A DNA stretch of 64,000 bases. Origin: Rhopalosiphum padi (taxonomy: Eukaryota; Arthropoda; Insecta; Hemiptera; Aphididae). The stretch is from contig NC_083598.1 of NCBI RefSeq assembly GCF_020882245.1, positions 81,039,714 to 81,103,713 on the forward strand. Reading direction: 5' to 3'. Under the pieces are notes generated by a model that saw only the letters and a program-made list of their open reading frames with translations, did no database searches and was not told where the DNA came from. The stretch's first letter is position 1. Each line of letters begins with the position of its first letter. The position numbers and the translations under genes were made by a program. Shown piece after piece: positions 40,920 through 54,360 of this stretch.

Positions 40920-43900
40920 AAATATCCCCAGTCTGCGTGGCTTATCTTATTCAATGGATTTTGCGAACGATTCAACTTTTTTGGATTGAAAAGTGAGTCA
41001 ATATTGTAGCTTAACTGCAAAATGTGATTTTTTACTAATATTAGTATATTATAACGATTTATATTTACAGTTGTTTAAATTTTGTACTCGACGACAACGT
41101 TGAAGTTTAACGTTGAGAACAGATTCTACGATACTATATAACAGTTTTGTGTTCTTAGGAAACTTTATAACTATGCCAGATGCAATCCCCACAGATTCTT
41201 ATTGGGTAAAATAAATTACGTAACTGACTGCTGTCTTATTTTAGGTTTCATCGCGTTTTTTTTTTTTTAGAACAATAATATGTTGTATAAACTGAGAATG
41301 ATGGTGCTCACCAGCGTATCAATAACACACATGTTGAACACATCAATAACACACAGCAAAAGTTAATAAACAACTGTTTTACAGTACGTATAAGTTTTCC
41401 CAACAAGAAAAACATCTATACTCCACTTCGCTACTAAATTCACGTTCACCATTTACATTGGATCGGTTTTCGCGAAGTTTTTAGTGCCTGGATTGAGACA
41501 TTGCGCACACTGTCTTCATACAGAATATATAGATATATCCGTGTTTCCCATTGGCATTCGGTATACCAACCGTGATGATATTCTTTCCAATAGGTGTTTA
41601 TTTAATGTATAACTCCGGAGGAGAAGTGATATTATAACCATCGCTACCTAATCCCTCGACTATATTAAAATTTACATAAAAATTACTCTTCCACCTTGCC
41701 ACACAATCACCAACCAATCATAAGACTTACTCTATCACGCAAATAATATAATGGATATACAATGTATATCCACGCTCTAACGCATTAACGACTGCATTAA
41801 CGTTTGACATGCCACAGCAATATTAGTTAAAAGAAAAAGCGTGTATGATGCGAAGAAGAAATCGGAAGGTAACGTCATTGCCAGAACGTTTGGTTGTATT
41901 TTTGTAAATTTTAAGTGTCGTCTTAAATGCAGTGCACTGTGTACTTACTGAGAGTAAGCGAAAATAATTTTTAGATGTATCGATAAATATTCGTTGACTA
42001 CAAACCAAAATGGTGTAAATGCTAATTATAAAACTCCGTTAGAACAAAACCAAAATTATTACGAAGAAATAAATAAACTCATTAATTTTCAATATCAAAA
42101 TTTTATTGTAAAAATTTACGTTCAATAAATATAATTTTTAATATGGATTTTAAAAATTATTTATCTAAGTATTATAAATATATAAGACTAATGAGTATCG
42201 AGTAAAGAAAAAAATATTGGTTGCTTACTCAATAAAACACAACTAATCTGCATTTTTTTAAAATATCATAATAAATAAAAATATGATGTAACCACCACAA
42301 AATTGGTATATATTTGTAAATTTTAACTTAAAAGACATAATGAACACCATAATGTATCTTTACCTCTAATGGATGTTAATTATTATAAAAAATAATAAAT
42401 ATATATTATAATGTGATGTAAGGACCAAAAATTAAAATAATTTTAAAATATACATATCAAATAAACTACATAATAATGTTTTATCGTGACGAAATATGTT
42501 TTAATAATAGATTTAAATAATACAAAAATTACAAAAGTTACAATATTATAAAAAATACAATTAAATGATTTACTTTTTAAACCATTAAAAATATGATGTA
42601 TCCTATTATTATTGTATGTACATTGATCGGGAACTTTATTATCGTATAACAATATCGGTGTTTAGAAACAGTTGCTTCCGCCCTTTTGGCTTCGAGCAGT
42701 TCGAGCCGTCAAATTATAGCCTCGATTATCGCTTCGTAATCGAGTTAAAATTGGTTTTAAAGTACGCAATGGGCATTAAAATGACGCCATCCGTCCCAGC
42801 ATAACCCATTGGTTGGAGAATGCAAAATAAATGTACATTAAACTGGCCAAACCTGAGATATCGGAAATGAGGTCTAGCTTGGACGTGATTTGCGTATTCA
42901 CGACGGCGTACCCGCGGTGTTTTGGTCGTTGATTGAACAAATGTTAATTTTTTACCATACAAATTGTTTACCTATTGTAAAATAATGAAAACTGTATAAT
43001 GTATATATTTTATATGCATTATGCAAAACATTTTAGGACATTTCTTATCAGTTGGTCCGGTTAAATCCGAACAAAATCGTATTAAATCGTGACAGTTTAA
43101 TTAAAAAACAAAAATTTGAAAACCCAAAATCGAGGAACATAATATATAAATATTTTATGTTTTTAAATATTTTCTTAATACCAAAACCATTGAGTATAGA
43201 ATTTTTATCGACCACACATTAATAATTTTGACGATAAATGAAATTCACTAGGGCAGATCAAAACTCGTTTACCACGTAGGTACTCTCTCTCTCTTTATTT
43301 CGAGGGATGAATCTTAATACTATAATAGTGGGAAGTCTGAACTCTGAAATGAGTATCCAAAACATTCATAAAATTAAATTGTTTAATTAAAAATAATTTA
43401 TTTTTAATACGTATAATGAAATCCATACCAGCTATAATATATATTACAACGGACAAATATTAGTCACACTAACTATAGACATAATACCTACCTACCAAAT
43501 CGTTTGCACTCGCATTACAATGAAATGGCGATAAAATGGTAAAATTATAGAGTATTAATTTTAACCTGTAGTTTATAATTAATATTTTGTGAGCTACACG
43601 AATATGATATAACAAGATTTTGTAAATACAATAGAATTGTATAATATAGTATGTACATTTGTTTACTTAATACGAAGGATACCTATAAGGATATACTATA
43701 TTATTCATATAATGTGGCGACTACCACAATATTTGTTCATGAGCTTATAGCTGACTCCATATTCATGGTCACCTCTGTAAAATTTGCATTTAGGTGCGTA
43801 TAATTATAGTAAATATTCAATTTTATTTTTATTGTTATCATTTTTAAATTATCTAATTTATATTTCAGTATATTATTATGCCTAATTAAAATGTTGATAT

Positions 43901-44300
43901 TATGATATTTTGATTAATGAAATAATTCCCCCCCTCCCGAAAATATTTTTTGTATATATTGTTTAATACTTGGATTGGTTATTTGATATAGGCCTCGATG
44001 GACATAAAATCCTTCATATCTTCCGTCGGTTCATTAACAATTGCATTTTGAAATTTGTTGTTTGTAATTATACCAAAAATGTCTATTCAAAATCAAGTAT
44101 TTATTAGTTATTATTTTTTTATTATTATTTAATGTGTATATTAATTGATTTTATCACTTTTATTTGTGATTTAGGCACAAAAATTTCTACTATACTATGG
44201 TCTTAAAATGGCCGATGCTGTATTGTTATTAGGTTACTTTAGAGTGGAGAAAATTGAAGTAACAACATCGGAAAAAAACGAAAAAAATGACTGTTTTTGA
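40920..44300 (+). pseudogene. SLC15 relic 4 (exons 2-7 and 10-15; exons 8-9 deleted)
   Basis: The best preserved dead copy. Exon 2 (40920-40992) is still fully open with ExxER-like GFCERFNFFGLK; exon 3 (~41071-41215) has frameshifts; exon 4 is at ~41273-41392; exon 5 (~41393-41593) lacks its 5' half, including GTGGIKP. Exon 6 (41818-41903) is open with good splice sites. Exon 7 (~42752-42950) is broken. Exons 8-9 are absent. Exon 10 is at ~43036-43135, exon 11 ~43199-43336, exon 12 ~43425-43545 and exon 13 ~43670-43795. Exon 14 (~43992-44096) has a TGA where copy 1 has GGA. Exon 15 (~44176-44300) is open to a stop with a Lys/Glu-rich tail. The TM10 residue is Lys, and the TM7 Arg position is Asp. 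No exon 1 was found. Confidence 0.85.
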
Positions 44301-44635
44301 ATATTATTGTAAAAAACCAATAAAAAAAATATCGAATAATGATATTTTGTTAAAATACAGAAATACATTTTGTATAAAGACCTATTCGACATTACTGCAT
44401 TACTGTATAACACTTTATTTTATATTAAAAATGTCATGGCTCATGAAATATTAATTATCATTACTCAAATAAGTACGCGTTATCGTTTAGTTTGAGAGCA
44501 TCTTTAATATTTTATTTTTTATTTATCAAACTTAATATAAATTAATATATTTTTTCTATACTGTGACTAAGTGTTTAATAAGAAATATTTACTTACAAAT
44601 CGTCATGTAATGTTTGATTTTCTAAACGTTATACG

Positions 44636-44775
44636 CTTGAAGATGACGTGACAAATTTACAGAAAAGCGGAGCGTACTCCGTATACAACTGCCTAGAAAA
44701 TGAGGACCGTCCTTGAAGTGATTCGCGTGTTTGTGGCATACCCAGTATTCTAGTAATTGAGTGAACAAATGGTAA
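44636..44775 (+). pseudogene. SLC15 relic 5 (orphan exon 7)
   Basis: Downstream of the relic 4 stop, this stretch matches exon 7 of copy 2 (core GAAGTGATTCGCGTGTTTGTGGC, ending in GAACAAATGGTAAG). It carries a deletion and in-frame stops, including one inside the FWSLY motif. It has no flanking exons and is probably the remnant of another array member lost by unequal exchange or deletion. Confidence 0.75.
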
Positions 44776-45531
44776 GGGTAGGTTATACATTATTAACCAC
44801 CACTATAAATAAATATATATCGACACGATTTATATTGTGATACGACGTCGTTTACGACTACCACAGGCAATGTCGTTTGAATTCTTCGCGGTAAATTGGT
44901 CGTAGTAATTTTGGCTGGGTGAATTGGTCGCTACGGTAGTATTGTCGCCCATGCGTAGGTAATTTTAGCGTGTGAAGATGAATAGAATACTTAATTAAAA
45001 TTATAATAATCATTTCCTCAAATAAATATTAAATAGGTATTGTCAAAATAATTAATTATAGTTCAAATCAAAGGTTGTCACAAATGGATAAAAATAAAAA
45101 TCTAATTTAAATTTTCTATCGAATATTAACAGTTGTGATCTGTCGTTAATAATTATATTGAAATGCTTTAGTTGTATTCGATGTATCTCCAAACCCTAAC
45201 GGTGCCAATAGGTGTGTGGTATACTGCAGATATAATACGTAGGCAATAGATTAAAATTAATCTAAATATTTTGAAATGTTGAAATGCTTTTGTTGACAGT
45301 AAAATAGTAAAATATAATTATATACTTGCATAATAGTTTCAAATATGCACAAATAATATTATTTTTATACATAAAAAAAAAATTGACACCATATAATTAT
45401 TATTCGTTTAAATATAAAATTAATATAAATATCTATAGTAAAAAAAATTTCGTATGTTTTTTGAATTTAAAAACGAACTATTTATGAGAAACATTGAAAT
45501 AAATGTTGAAGCCTTAAGCTCTTAGCTATAA

Positions 45532-46250
45532 AAAGGTGGACAAACGGGTGTCACCTTTCTGTGCATTAGATATCGAATGGGCCACCATAATAGATTTGTT
45601 AAATTTGAATTCAATGATATATCGTTGTATTTGAAAAACGATTCTGAGCGCAAACGGTCAAAATATATTTCGTGGTATCTTCTTTTTTTTTTTTTTTTTG
45701 TATAGCTATTAAAGTAATTTATTTTAATTTTAGTATAACAGTAGGTTGATGTAATATTTAACAAAAATATTACATTTTTATAATATTATTTGAATTTAAT
45801 TATTATAATAATAAATATTTATAGCGTATTATATCAACTCATATAATTCAAAATTTAATGACATCTTTCAGTAAATACCGTAAAACAGTAAAAATAAATG
45901 TAATATTTTAAAATAAATCAAAAATGTCATTTCGTATATTAAAATATTCATAATAATATAATATACGTACAAGTTTTAAGCCCTCGCGAATAATGTTTTT
46001 AATTATAACAAAATAATACATTATAACAACGTTATTCATCGTTAAAATACGTAATTTTATACAAATCTGAACTTAAAATGTCTATTAAATATAATTGCCT
46101 TTCTATATTAAACTTATGGTTTAAGTATAAATTATTTAATAAGAAAAATCTTGTATTAAATTTACAAAACTTAGATACAAAACGAAAAATATACATAATA
46201 TACATAATTAGTGAAAAATATGATAGGTATATTATTAAATAAAATCAAAG
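45532..46250 (+). repeat. Aphid-type interspersed repeat, partial copy
   Basis: Begins AAAAAGGTGGACAAACGGG and contains GTTAAATTTGAATTCAATG and ACGATTCTGAGCG, all shared with the 12.57-kb copy and the 54.4-56.1-kb cluster. A further block at ~45961-46020 (AAGCCCTCGCGAATAATG) matches one at ~55,071 within the inner copy of that cluster. The right limit is uncertain. Confidence 0.6.
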
Positions 46251-46259
46251 AATCAAAAC

Positions 46260-48280
46260 GTCTTCAAGATTAAAAATCAATTCACTATCAGCTACTCAAA
46301 CGGTTTGATATTGTTCATTTTTGTGTAAAGGAAAAACTGATTACTCCGATAAATAGTGCCTCGAATACTCGTAAATGCGTTACTATATTCACTATAATAA
46401 TTTATATGAAATTATTCATGAAGCACATATTGCAACAGATTATTGAGGTATAAACCGTATTGTATATGTTGTTAATATAAAATACGAAAATATTAATATT
46501 GACTTTGAGGCTATAAATATTTATTTTTAATTATTCTAGTCATGACAAAAAAATATATTATGTCCAAAAAAGGTCTTACAGTTACACTTATTACACGCAC
46601 CAAAATGAATTCACGTTGCCAAGTATACTTAATTAATAATTAATATGCAGGAATACCCTGATAACGATCACAATTTTACGAATTTACAAATTGAGAATAA
46701 AAAAGGTTTTTGGATTGAAACACCGCCAGTTTCAAAAACTAATAAAGATCTACTATTACGAATTTAAATTCATTCTGTATATAATAGAACCAGAGTTTTG
46801 TAAAAATGTAAGTTTTTTTTTTGAGTTATCATTTATTCAAACAAAAGTCAACTTGAAACCTTTAAACTTTTAGCAGATACTTTTCTTTCGTGTATCATAA
46901 TATATACATTTACGCAATTCATTTTTTTTTCGATTAAACTGTTTATTGTCGTATATATCATACGTATGTAAGTCAAATATAAATATTTTATGGTACTTCT
47001 AAACATATCAATAAATCATAATATTTACTTTACTCCAATTATTATTACTCCGCGTTATAGAGGACAATTATTATTATTATTATTTTATGATATGTACCCA
47101 AAACATCAAACAAATGTTATAGTAATTTATATTAATCGTCATATTGTATTAAATTAAATAGTAACCTCGCTTATAATGAATGTTAAATAAAAGATTATTT
47201 CAAATAATACCAGTCTGAGTACTATATTATTTATAACATTCACTTTTTAATAAATACGTTTATCACTGTTTAGTGTTTCAAAACTGAGCGAATTCGTAAT
47301 CAAATAGCAGACAAATACTTATATCCTATATAGGAGCGTGGAGTGCTCAAATTAAATGTCACATACGTTAGAAATAAATAATACTACAATACGGTTCATC
47401 CGAACGATAGGTTTTATAGTACATATAGGAATTTTTCAATTTTCTATAGAGAATTTCGAAATACCTACACATATAATGCCTTCCATAAATAACTATAGGT
47501 ATAATACACAAAAAACTAAAATAATGAGTTTTCTATGTTGTAATTTATGTAAATAATATGATTTTTACCATTTTATACAGTTATGGCTGATATGTTATAA
47601 AATATAACTGATATATAAAATATTATAGCGTTACTTCATCAACGGCGCTCTATAAACAGTTAAATTTGTTCTAACAATTCTCGTTGTAGTATTTCATTCT
47701 TGAAGCCACTTCTAAGCCACATAGAACCCACGCTATTTTACAGTTATCTTATTTCCTACATAATTGTTTTAAAACCCTAGTTTATGGCTTCCTTTGGGAC
47801 TCAAATTTCATACTCTATCAATTTATATCACATTCAACATCTGCCTTTAACAGAATAACTTTAACAACAAAATTGAACTATTTTTATAGTTGTTTTTCTT
47901 CTTATGAAATTGCATTATTAAATAATAATACAATATTATTACTACAGAACTTGAAATGAAAAAATACTCAAATTTATTTGTAGATACATGAAACTATTTA
48001 TTTTTATTTTTTGAAGTCAAATATATTAAACCAATTTAAAACAAAATATGATAGCTACTTGTTTCAACGTAGTTCTATATTATAAATTCCTTTTATAACA
48101 ATACTATTTTAAAATATATAAAAATAATAATACATTTTTTTGTACGTTATAGTTAATGCAAATACCTCGTATGTGTTTGATTTTGAATTAAATCGACATA
48201 AACATCGTTATTATTGCTGTCATATCTATATTGTTTTTGTACATAAAATATTTTATTTTTTTTTTTTTAGAAATGAGTAA
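46260..48280. other. AT-rich spacer before SLC15 relic 6
   Basis: No coding region supported. It contains a third copy (~46926-47040) of the short unit found twice near 25.8-26.3 kb. Confidence 0.35.
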
Positions 48281-48284
48281 TGAA

Positions 48285-51200
48285 CCCATTAGGCGATTTA
48301 TGTCTCATCCAAATGCGGATCCCTTATTCCTTGAATATATTTTGAAAATTAATAGTTATAATATATTTATATGCATTGTTTGTTTTATTTTTTTTCTGTA
48401 TTTAAATTAAATTATTACTTTTTTAAAAAGGGCTCATGGTCGTATATTTCATTAATAAATAAATAAACATACTCGTCAACGGTTCACGCACTTGGAAGCG
48501 TAGGTAGTGAGCGCCGGTGCTTCGATGACGGATATTTTTAACATCGACTTAACAAAAGTCAATACCTACGCGATGATATTACGGTAGATGATTAATTTTC
48601 GAAACATAGAACGCATTTTATATCGGAACATTCAGAACATTCCAGTGTATTAATAAGAAGTCTTTGATAAATGATAATATTTCAAAACCATAAGAGTCGG
48701 AATTCATAGAATACCTACCATATCGAAAAAAAACAACTAGAAAATATATTTTAAGTACCGATATTCAAGGACACTTGATTAAATAGTCGGATGTATAATG
48801 CATTAATGTATACCTATTTCTGTGATAAAATAAAATACTCTGCGCGTTCCATAAAATCAGTACGACTCGTAGCACCGTTTGATTCGTCAACGATAAGTCT
48901 ATCTATATCTGTAAATCCATGCATGATAAACGTATCACTATGTAAATTTAAAGAAGTATTATGTCTATTTAAAATCACAACGACGTATATTATATGTATA
49001 TATTAGGGTTTGTGAATATAAATTTACTATAATAAAACGAATATACATTCGTTCAATATAATGATGATCAATAAAGTTTGGTCTCGACAATGGTCAACAG
49101 CAAAATAATGACTTTATGTGCCTAAAAAACACGCATCGAAGACACGTCGAAGTAACTTATCTAATTAACTAATTAACTATCGACAATATCAACCAGAATA
49201 AAAGTAGCATGTGTTCATCACAACGTACTCTAAGCCAAAAATATCTTTGTTTTTCAAAACAATAATTTTTTTAAATTTTTTTAATATAGTCATAATTTTT
49301 TAGAGTTTTGGTTGTCTTCGAATTATTCATCATATCTATCAGCACAGATGGCATAAAACCATTTTCGCGTTTGTTGGCGATCAATTCTGGCAGCAAAAAA
49401 AAAAACAGTTACAGTATTCGCCGTAAGCGTTGGTGTGTTGATCTCGACATTTTTTACGTCTAAAACGAGACACAGCGTACGTTGTTTTGATAGAGACACG
49501 CGTTTCCCGTTGGATTTTAGTGTACCGGCCTTGTTGGTGTTATAGGTATATATTATTATTATTATATTTGCAGTTTATATTATAATTTTACCCTCACCTT
49601 GTTTAGCGAGGATAAAATTATACCCTCGCCAATGTATATACGCACAATTTAAAGTGTTTATTCACTGTATAATTGATGAAAGTACGTAAAATATCTACCT
49701 GGCTGTTTGAAAACTTCTCTTCTTTGATTTCTTTGGTTTTTCCTCGCTAATGCACCATCATACGTTATTAGTACGGTGTTCCCACATATTATATTTATAA
49801 ACAATGTTATTAATTTAAGTGCCAACACTCATAATTTTGAAAAGTTTTAACTTTGTTGAAAATATTTAAATTAGGTACATAATTTTATGTCATCACGACA
49901 TTTATATTTTTACAATTTTTTTAATATATTACTTTTTTGGGTGAAAGAATACATTTATAATTTCATAGTCTAAAGAAAAGAATTCAAAATGTTATTAGAG
50001 CAAAGTAATTCGAGGCGCTTAAAGACCCTAAATCCGGTCCAAGATCTAAAAGTTATGTCACCGTGGATCTATAATCTTAAACACTTCTACGTCGCATCCG
50101 TTCTGTCACAAAGTTTCCGATGGACGTTACAAAGCTATACTGATGTTCATCAAACGCGTGGACTACTATAGGGCTGGTCAATCAAATCCGATTAAATACG
50201 GACATTAACGCCATTATTGGATCTGACGTTACTCGCTTTCTTCGACGTCGTTTTTTATTCATTTCAAGTCATGATTGGCGTCCGTAAATCGTTACAAAAA
50301 CGTACGTTAAGCAGCCTGTCCTGGCTATAATTTTATTTCTGTTCATTGCTCTATTGCAGTTTAAAAATTTTGTAAGACCTATTGGCTCGAACGAATAGTG
50401 TTTTTTTTTTAATTCCCCTCTGATGCAGATTTTTAAAGGATAATACCACTGAAATAGTATCTGGACAATGGCGCGTAAATATTTACAACTGATTCGATTA
50501 CACCGTATAAGTACGGTCAAGGTCATTGCATCTCTAGTACAATATTAGCTCACTCAAAAATTCAAAATGATCAACGTCTGCTCTGCAATACTGTCTAAGG
50601 ATAACGTCGTCGGTGTTACATTAGGTTTCGAAACGAAGTGCTCGTTTGTACCTGACAACTATGGGCTAGATACCACCGTGTCGATAATTGAAGGAGAAGT
50701 AAATGTTTTTATTTTAAAAATCAACAATTTCACAGAAAACAATTTAAATACACAACATTAAACAATATTGTAATACGCAGTAGTCACCGCTCATAGAACT
50801 TACTTAAAGAACAGAGTACTTGTGCCCATTAACGAATGAGCACATAATGTGTAAGCTTATTTAATTTGGCTGTGAAATATCTACTAATAAATATTCATTA
50901 TTACGTAATTATTTCAAATGTATGTTTTCATTCATAAATAAACACAACATGAAAATTAATAATGATAAAAATAGAAAATGTTTTCTTTCAAAAATGTTGT
51001 TTGTAATAATTTTAAATTAGGTATATAAAAAAAAATATATCCAATAACTTTAATATTCTTTAATATGATACGTTAAAATAAAAATAGCATAGTAAACGAA
51101 AAGTAAAATATAAATAACCTGAAATTGTTAATATTATCATAAATTCTTATTTTATCTCATCCAACATCGTCAAAACAGTACAATTTAATAATAAGTTACT

Positions 51201-53040
51201 CAAAACGTAAACTGAGAGTTAAAACTGATGTAACTTGATAGTACAGAACACCATACATACATATTATACGATGACTCATACGTCTATGATGTGATGTTTG
51301 TATATAATATAGTTTCAAAATTAGAATATGAAAACCTACTTAAGAATTTTGATCTTCCACACATATATTTCACGATAATATTCCTATGTCAGTGCAGATC
51401 AAAATTCGTTTATCTCATACAGACTCTATTTTTTTTCTTGCAATGGATTTTAAAGCCGTTAAGGTTGGAAAGTAAGTGTTTAATCCTTTCTTACCATTAC
51501 AATAATTATTTACAAATAATTTTATTTCATAAATATCGATATAATGTATTCTACAGCGGTTAAATATTAGCCACACCAATTATAGACATAATACCAACCT
51601 CGTTTTATAAGCTTTTACAACGAAATGATGATAAAATAGTAAAATGATACTGTATACCTGACTTAACTTATACTTTAACTTAACTTGACTTACAGAGTTA
51701 TTTAATTAATGTTTTATGTACTACAAGTACATTTCATAAAAACATTTTTGAGAATTCAATATGACTAACAAGAAATAAAAAGTTTTTAGAATGTACGATT
51801 ATTTACCAAAAATGAAATAAACTATTATATTCACAAATTGTGCCAACGACCACAATATTTGTGTTTGATTTAAGCTGATATCATATTCACTGTGACCAAT
51901 GTAAAATTTACATTTATCAATATATACATATTTTGATTTTATTACTATAATAATTTTTTGGCTGTATTATGTCTACTTCTAATAAATTTCGAATTATAGA
52001 CATATCTATCATTAAACTTGATGATTTTTAATTTCTGAGCGGAGCGATAAATTTATTAATTTTATAATGATTTGTTTTTTTTTCGTATGAGTACACAAGT
52101 TGTCAATAAAATGCTTCGATTTTAAACAAAAAATTAAGGAATAACGAAATTTTTACACAAATCCAATTTTTGATAAAATCGATTTTGATTTGTTTATGTA
52201 ACTATGAATAATTGTAAATACTTGAAATTTTCATTAAATGTTAATATTATTATTTTCTATTCATAATACAATTTTAAAATATTTTGGCGATTTTTGAGCT
52301 ATTCGTAGGCATAAGAATTTTATTTGAAATATTAACAAATATTTCTGCTGGAAAAATGCTAGAAAAATCAATATAAAACTGTTCATAAGTTTTCAATTTT
52401 TAATTAAAATATATTGAAAGTCCATAGTCACGATATTTTTTTATAAGCGTTTAAAATTAGAATTTTGACAAAATTCACAAAAATCATGAAAATTATTTTG
52501 TAGTTAGAAATTCATTAACATTTTTTTTTATACATATATACCCAAGATTTAAAAATGTAATACAAGGTTCTTTAATAGTCGAAAAACTAGTTCAACCTTC
52601 AACAACCTAATCAGTAAAAAAAAAAATTAAATTATAAGAAATTTATTGATACACCTACCTGGAAGTTTTATCTAAAATATAGTTTTTTCATCTTTTTGAT
52701 TACTGTATAATATTTTTATTATTTATTTGATATAGGCACCAATAAATCTTAAGTCATTCATATTCACTATTAATTTATTGAAAATAGCACTGGGAAATTT
52801 CTTGCTCTTAATCATATCAACTATATCAATTAAAATTCAGATGTCTACGAGTAATTTGTTTTGAAATGCATACATATTGCATAATATTTATTTTATACTT
52901 TGTTTATGATTTAAGCATACAAATATTTACTGTACTCTAGTATCGTGCTTACTGACACGTTATTATTAGTTTATTAACTTATTCCACTATGGTTTACTGT
53001 AGTAAAAAAATATAACAACATAACTGATACAATTTTGTAA
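48285..53040 (+). pseudogene. SLC15 relic 6 (scattered exons 3-15)
   Basis: Recognisable pieces, all plus strand: weak exon 3 (~48285-48350); exon 4 (~48481-48560, GCCGGTGCTTCGATGACGG core); exon 5 (~49304-49545, broken by an A-run); exon 8 (~50114-50378) with stops; exon 9 (~50439-50697), whose second half stays open from about 50567; exon 11 (~51340-51473); exon 12 (~51545-51645); exon 13 (~51788-51922, TM10 residue Lys); exon 14 (~52738-52846); exon 15 (~52914-53040). Exons 6, 7 and 10 were not seen. A 3' fragment of an aphid-type interspersed repeat is inserted in intron 13. Non-functional. Confidence 0.75.
52034..52690 (-). repeat. Aphid-type interspersed repeat fragment in intron 13 of SLC15 relic 6
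   Basis: Starts TCTGAGCGGAGCGATAAAT, the inverted form of the right end of the 12.57-kb copy, followed by the shared ATTAATTTTATAATGAT block and an ATGCTTCGATTTT patch. Its opposite end is missing, so it is a 3' fragment in reverse orientation. Confidence 0.6.
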
Positions 53041-53263
53041 CCAATATTTGTAAAGGGTAGTAATAATCTTAATATAAATATTAAATCGAAAATTGAAACC
53101 TTTGACGCTAATGTTCTTGGAAACTACTCAACCGATTATCTTAATTTTTTTTTTTTAATAGAAGTTTATATCACGGAAAAGGTTCCTATTGCAATAACAT
53201 TTATCTAAGTTAATAAACAATTGAGTTATTTATTAGTTAAAATAAACGTGTAAATTGTGTACT

Positions 53264-53290
53264 TATATATATATATATATTATATATACA
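53264..53290. repeat. (AT)n microsatellite
   Basis: Uninterrupted TA/AT dinucleotides of about 27 bp downstream of SLC15 relic 6. Confidence 0.85.
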
Positions 53291-53349
53291 TACATAAATG
53301 TGCGGCCCACAGGTTTCCAGCCACCTACAAGAAAAAGTACTGCATGATT

Positions 53350-54190
53350 TATATTTTATAATATTTAACTACCGTAATTTTTAGAAATAGACCAAGGAAT
53401 TCTCATGATCTCCTTTCATCTTTCCGATCAATAATAAGTCTCCCGTCTCTACTCTCAAAAATCTTTGAAAATTTCCTGCCGAAACGATTCTGTAAAATTA
53501 TTGAAATAATCTTGAATCATAATCATACTTAAGATATCCAATTTGGTTTTTATAGTAGCCACTCCACTATATGTCAAATTATCTTACTGACTTATAAAAT
53601 ACCTAGCAACAATTTTCAGGTGTAAAAAAATGCTCAGTTGCCTTTCAAGGCGTATGGTATCAACTTTTTTTTTTTTTAAATAAAATCGATTCACTCTCCT
53701 TTGTATTATTTTATAATTAGATCCTATCTAATTTAATACACTTTTACAGTTTGTATGGAATTAGATCTTTCCTACGTAGCTCCTATAGTATTATAGTACA
53801 AGCTGGTATTCTTCTGGATCCTTTTCTCTATCTATATTATATACTATAATACTCTATTGACTTAAATCTTCTAATACTATTGATTAACCAACTTTTAATA
53901 AAACCCTCATCAAAAACTACACTAACGATAAAATAATTATATCTCATAATGAAGACCATAATCACCAGGTATCACGTTTAAATAATCTGGCTGATTGGTA
54001 AACGAAATTGTAATTTAAACTTCAAAGTTAATGAAACCAAATTCACATAAAATTTTCATTAAAAAATGAAAGTCATCCAAATAATGTCCAAATCATTTTA
54101 ATAATGAACAAATTCTCAATCCACAAAACTACCTTGGAACAATATTAAACAAATATAAATTACCTGTTCTACGCATAAAATAGAATTGCT
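53350..54190 (+). mobile_element. Second Jockey-type LINE relic (reverse transcriptase portion)
   Basis: Plus-strand translation in shifting frames gives the RT core order of Jockey elements: SLPSLLSKIFENFLPKRF at ~53425-53495, a QFGFYSSHSTICQI segment at ~53539-53583, a PFLYLYYI segment at ~53818-53845, then DDK and LNNLADW near ~53930 and ~53977-54000. Blocks are missing between these and stops are frequent. No gag or endonuclease was seen. Confidence 0.7.
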
Positions 54191-54360
54191 GAATTTCTAA
54201 CGACAAATATTTAGATTAAATAAGTACAAATCTACAATAGGTACCAAAAAGTTTTTGATTCATTACACTATAATAGTATAATTGATGATAATCCCATGAA
54301 TCATAATTATAATACATTTTCTTTTTATGAGCTGTTTTAAGTTTTAATAACTCAGAAATA

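Noticed and set aside
48791..49006. 71-residue open frame in relic 6 intron 4
   Set aside because: It lies between exon 4 and exon 5 relics, has no recognisable similarity and is of a length expected by chance.
50060..50140. Possible intron-less exon 7-exon 8 junction in relic 6, which would indicate a retrocopy
   Set aside because: The bases before the exon 8 relic align better with the end of intron 7 of copy 2 (GTCCGCTCTATTG-like) than with exon 7.
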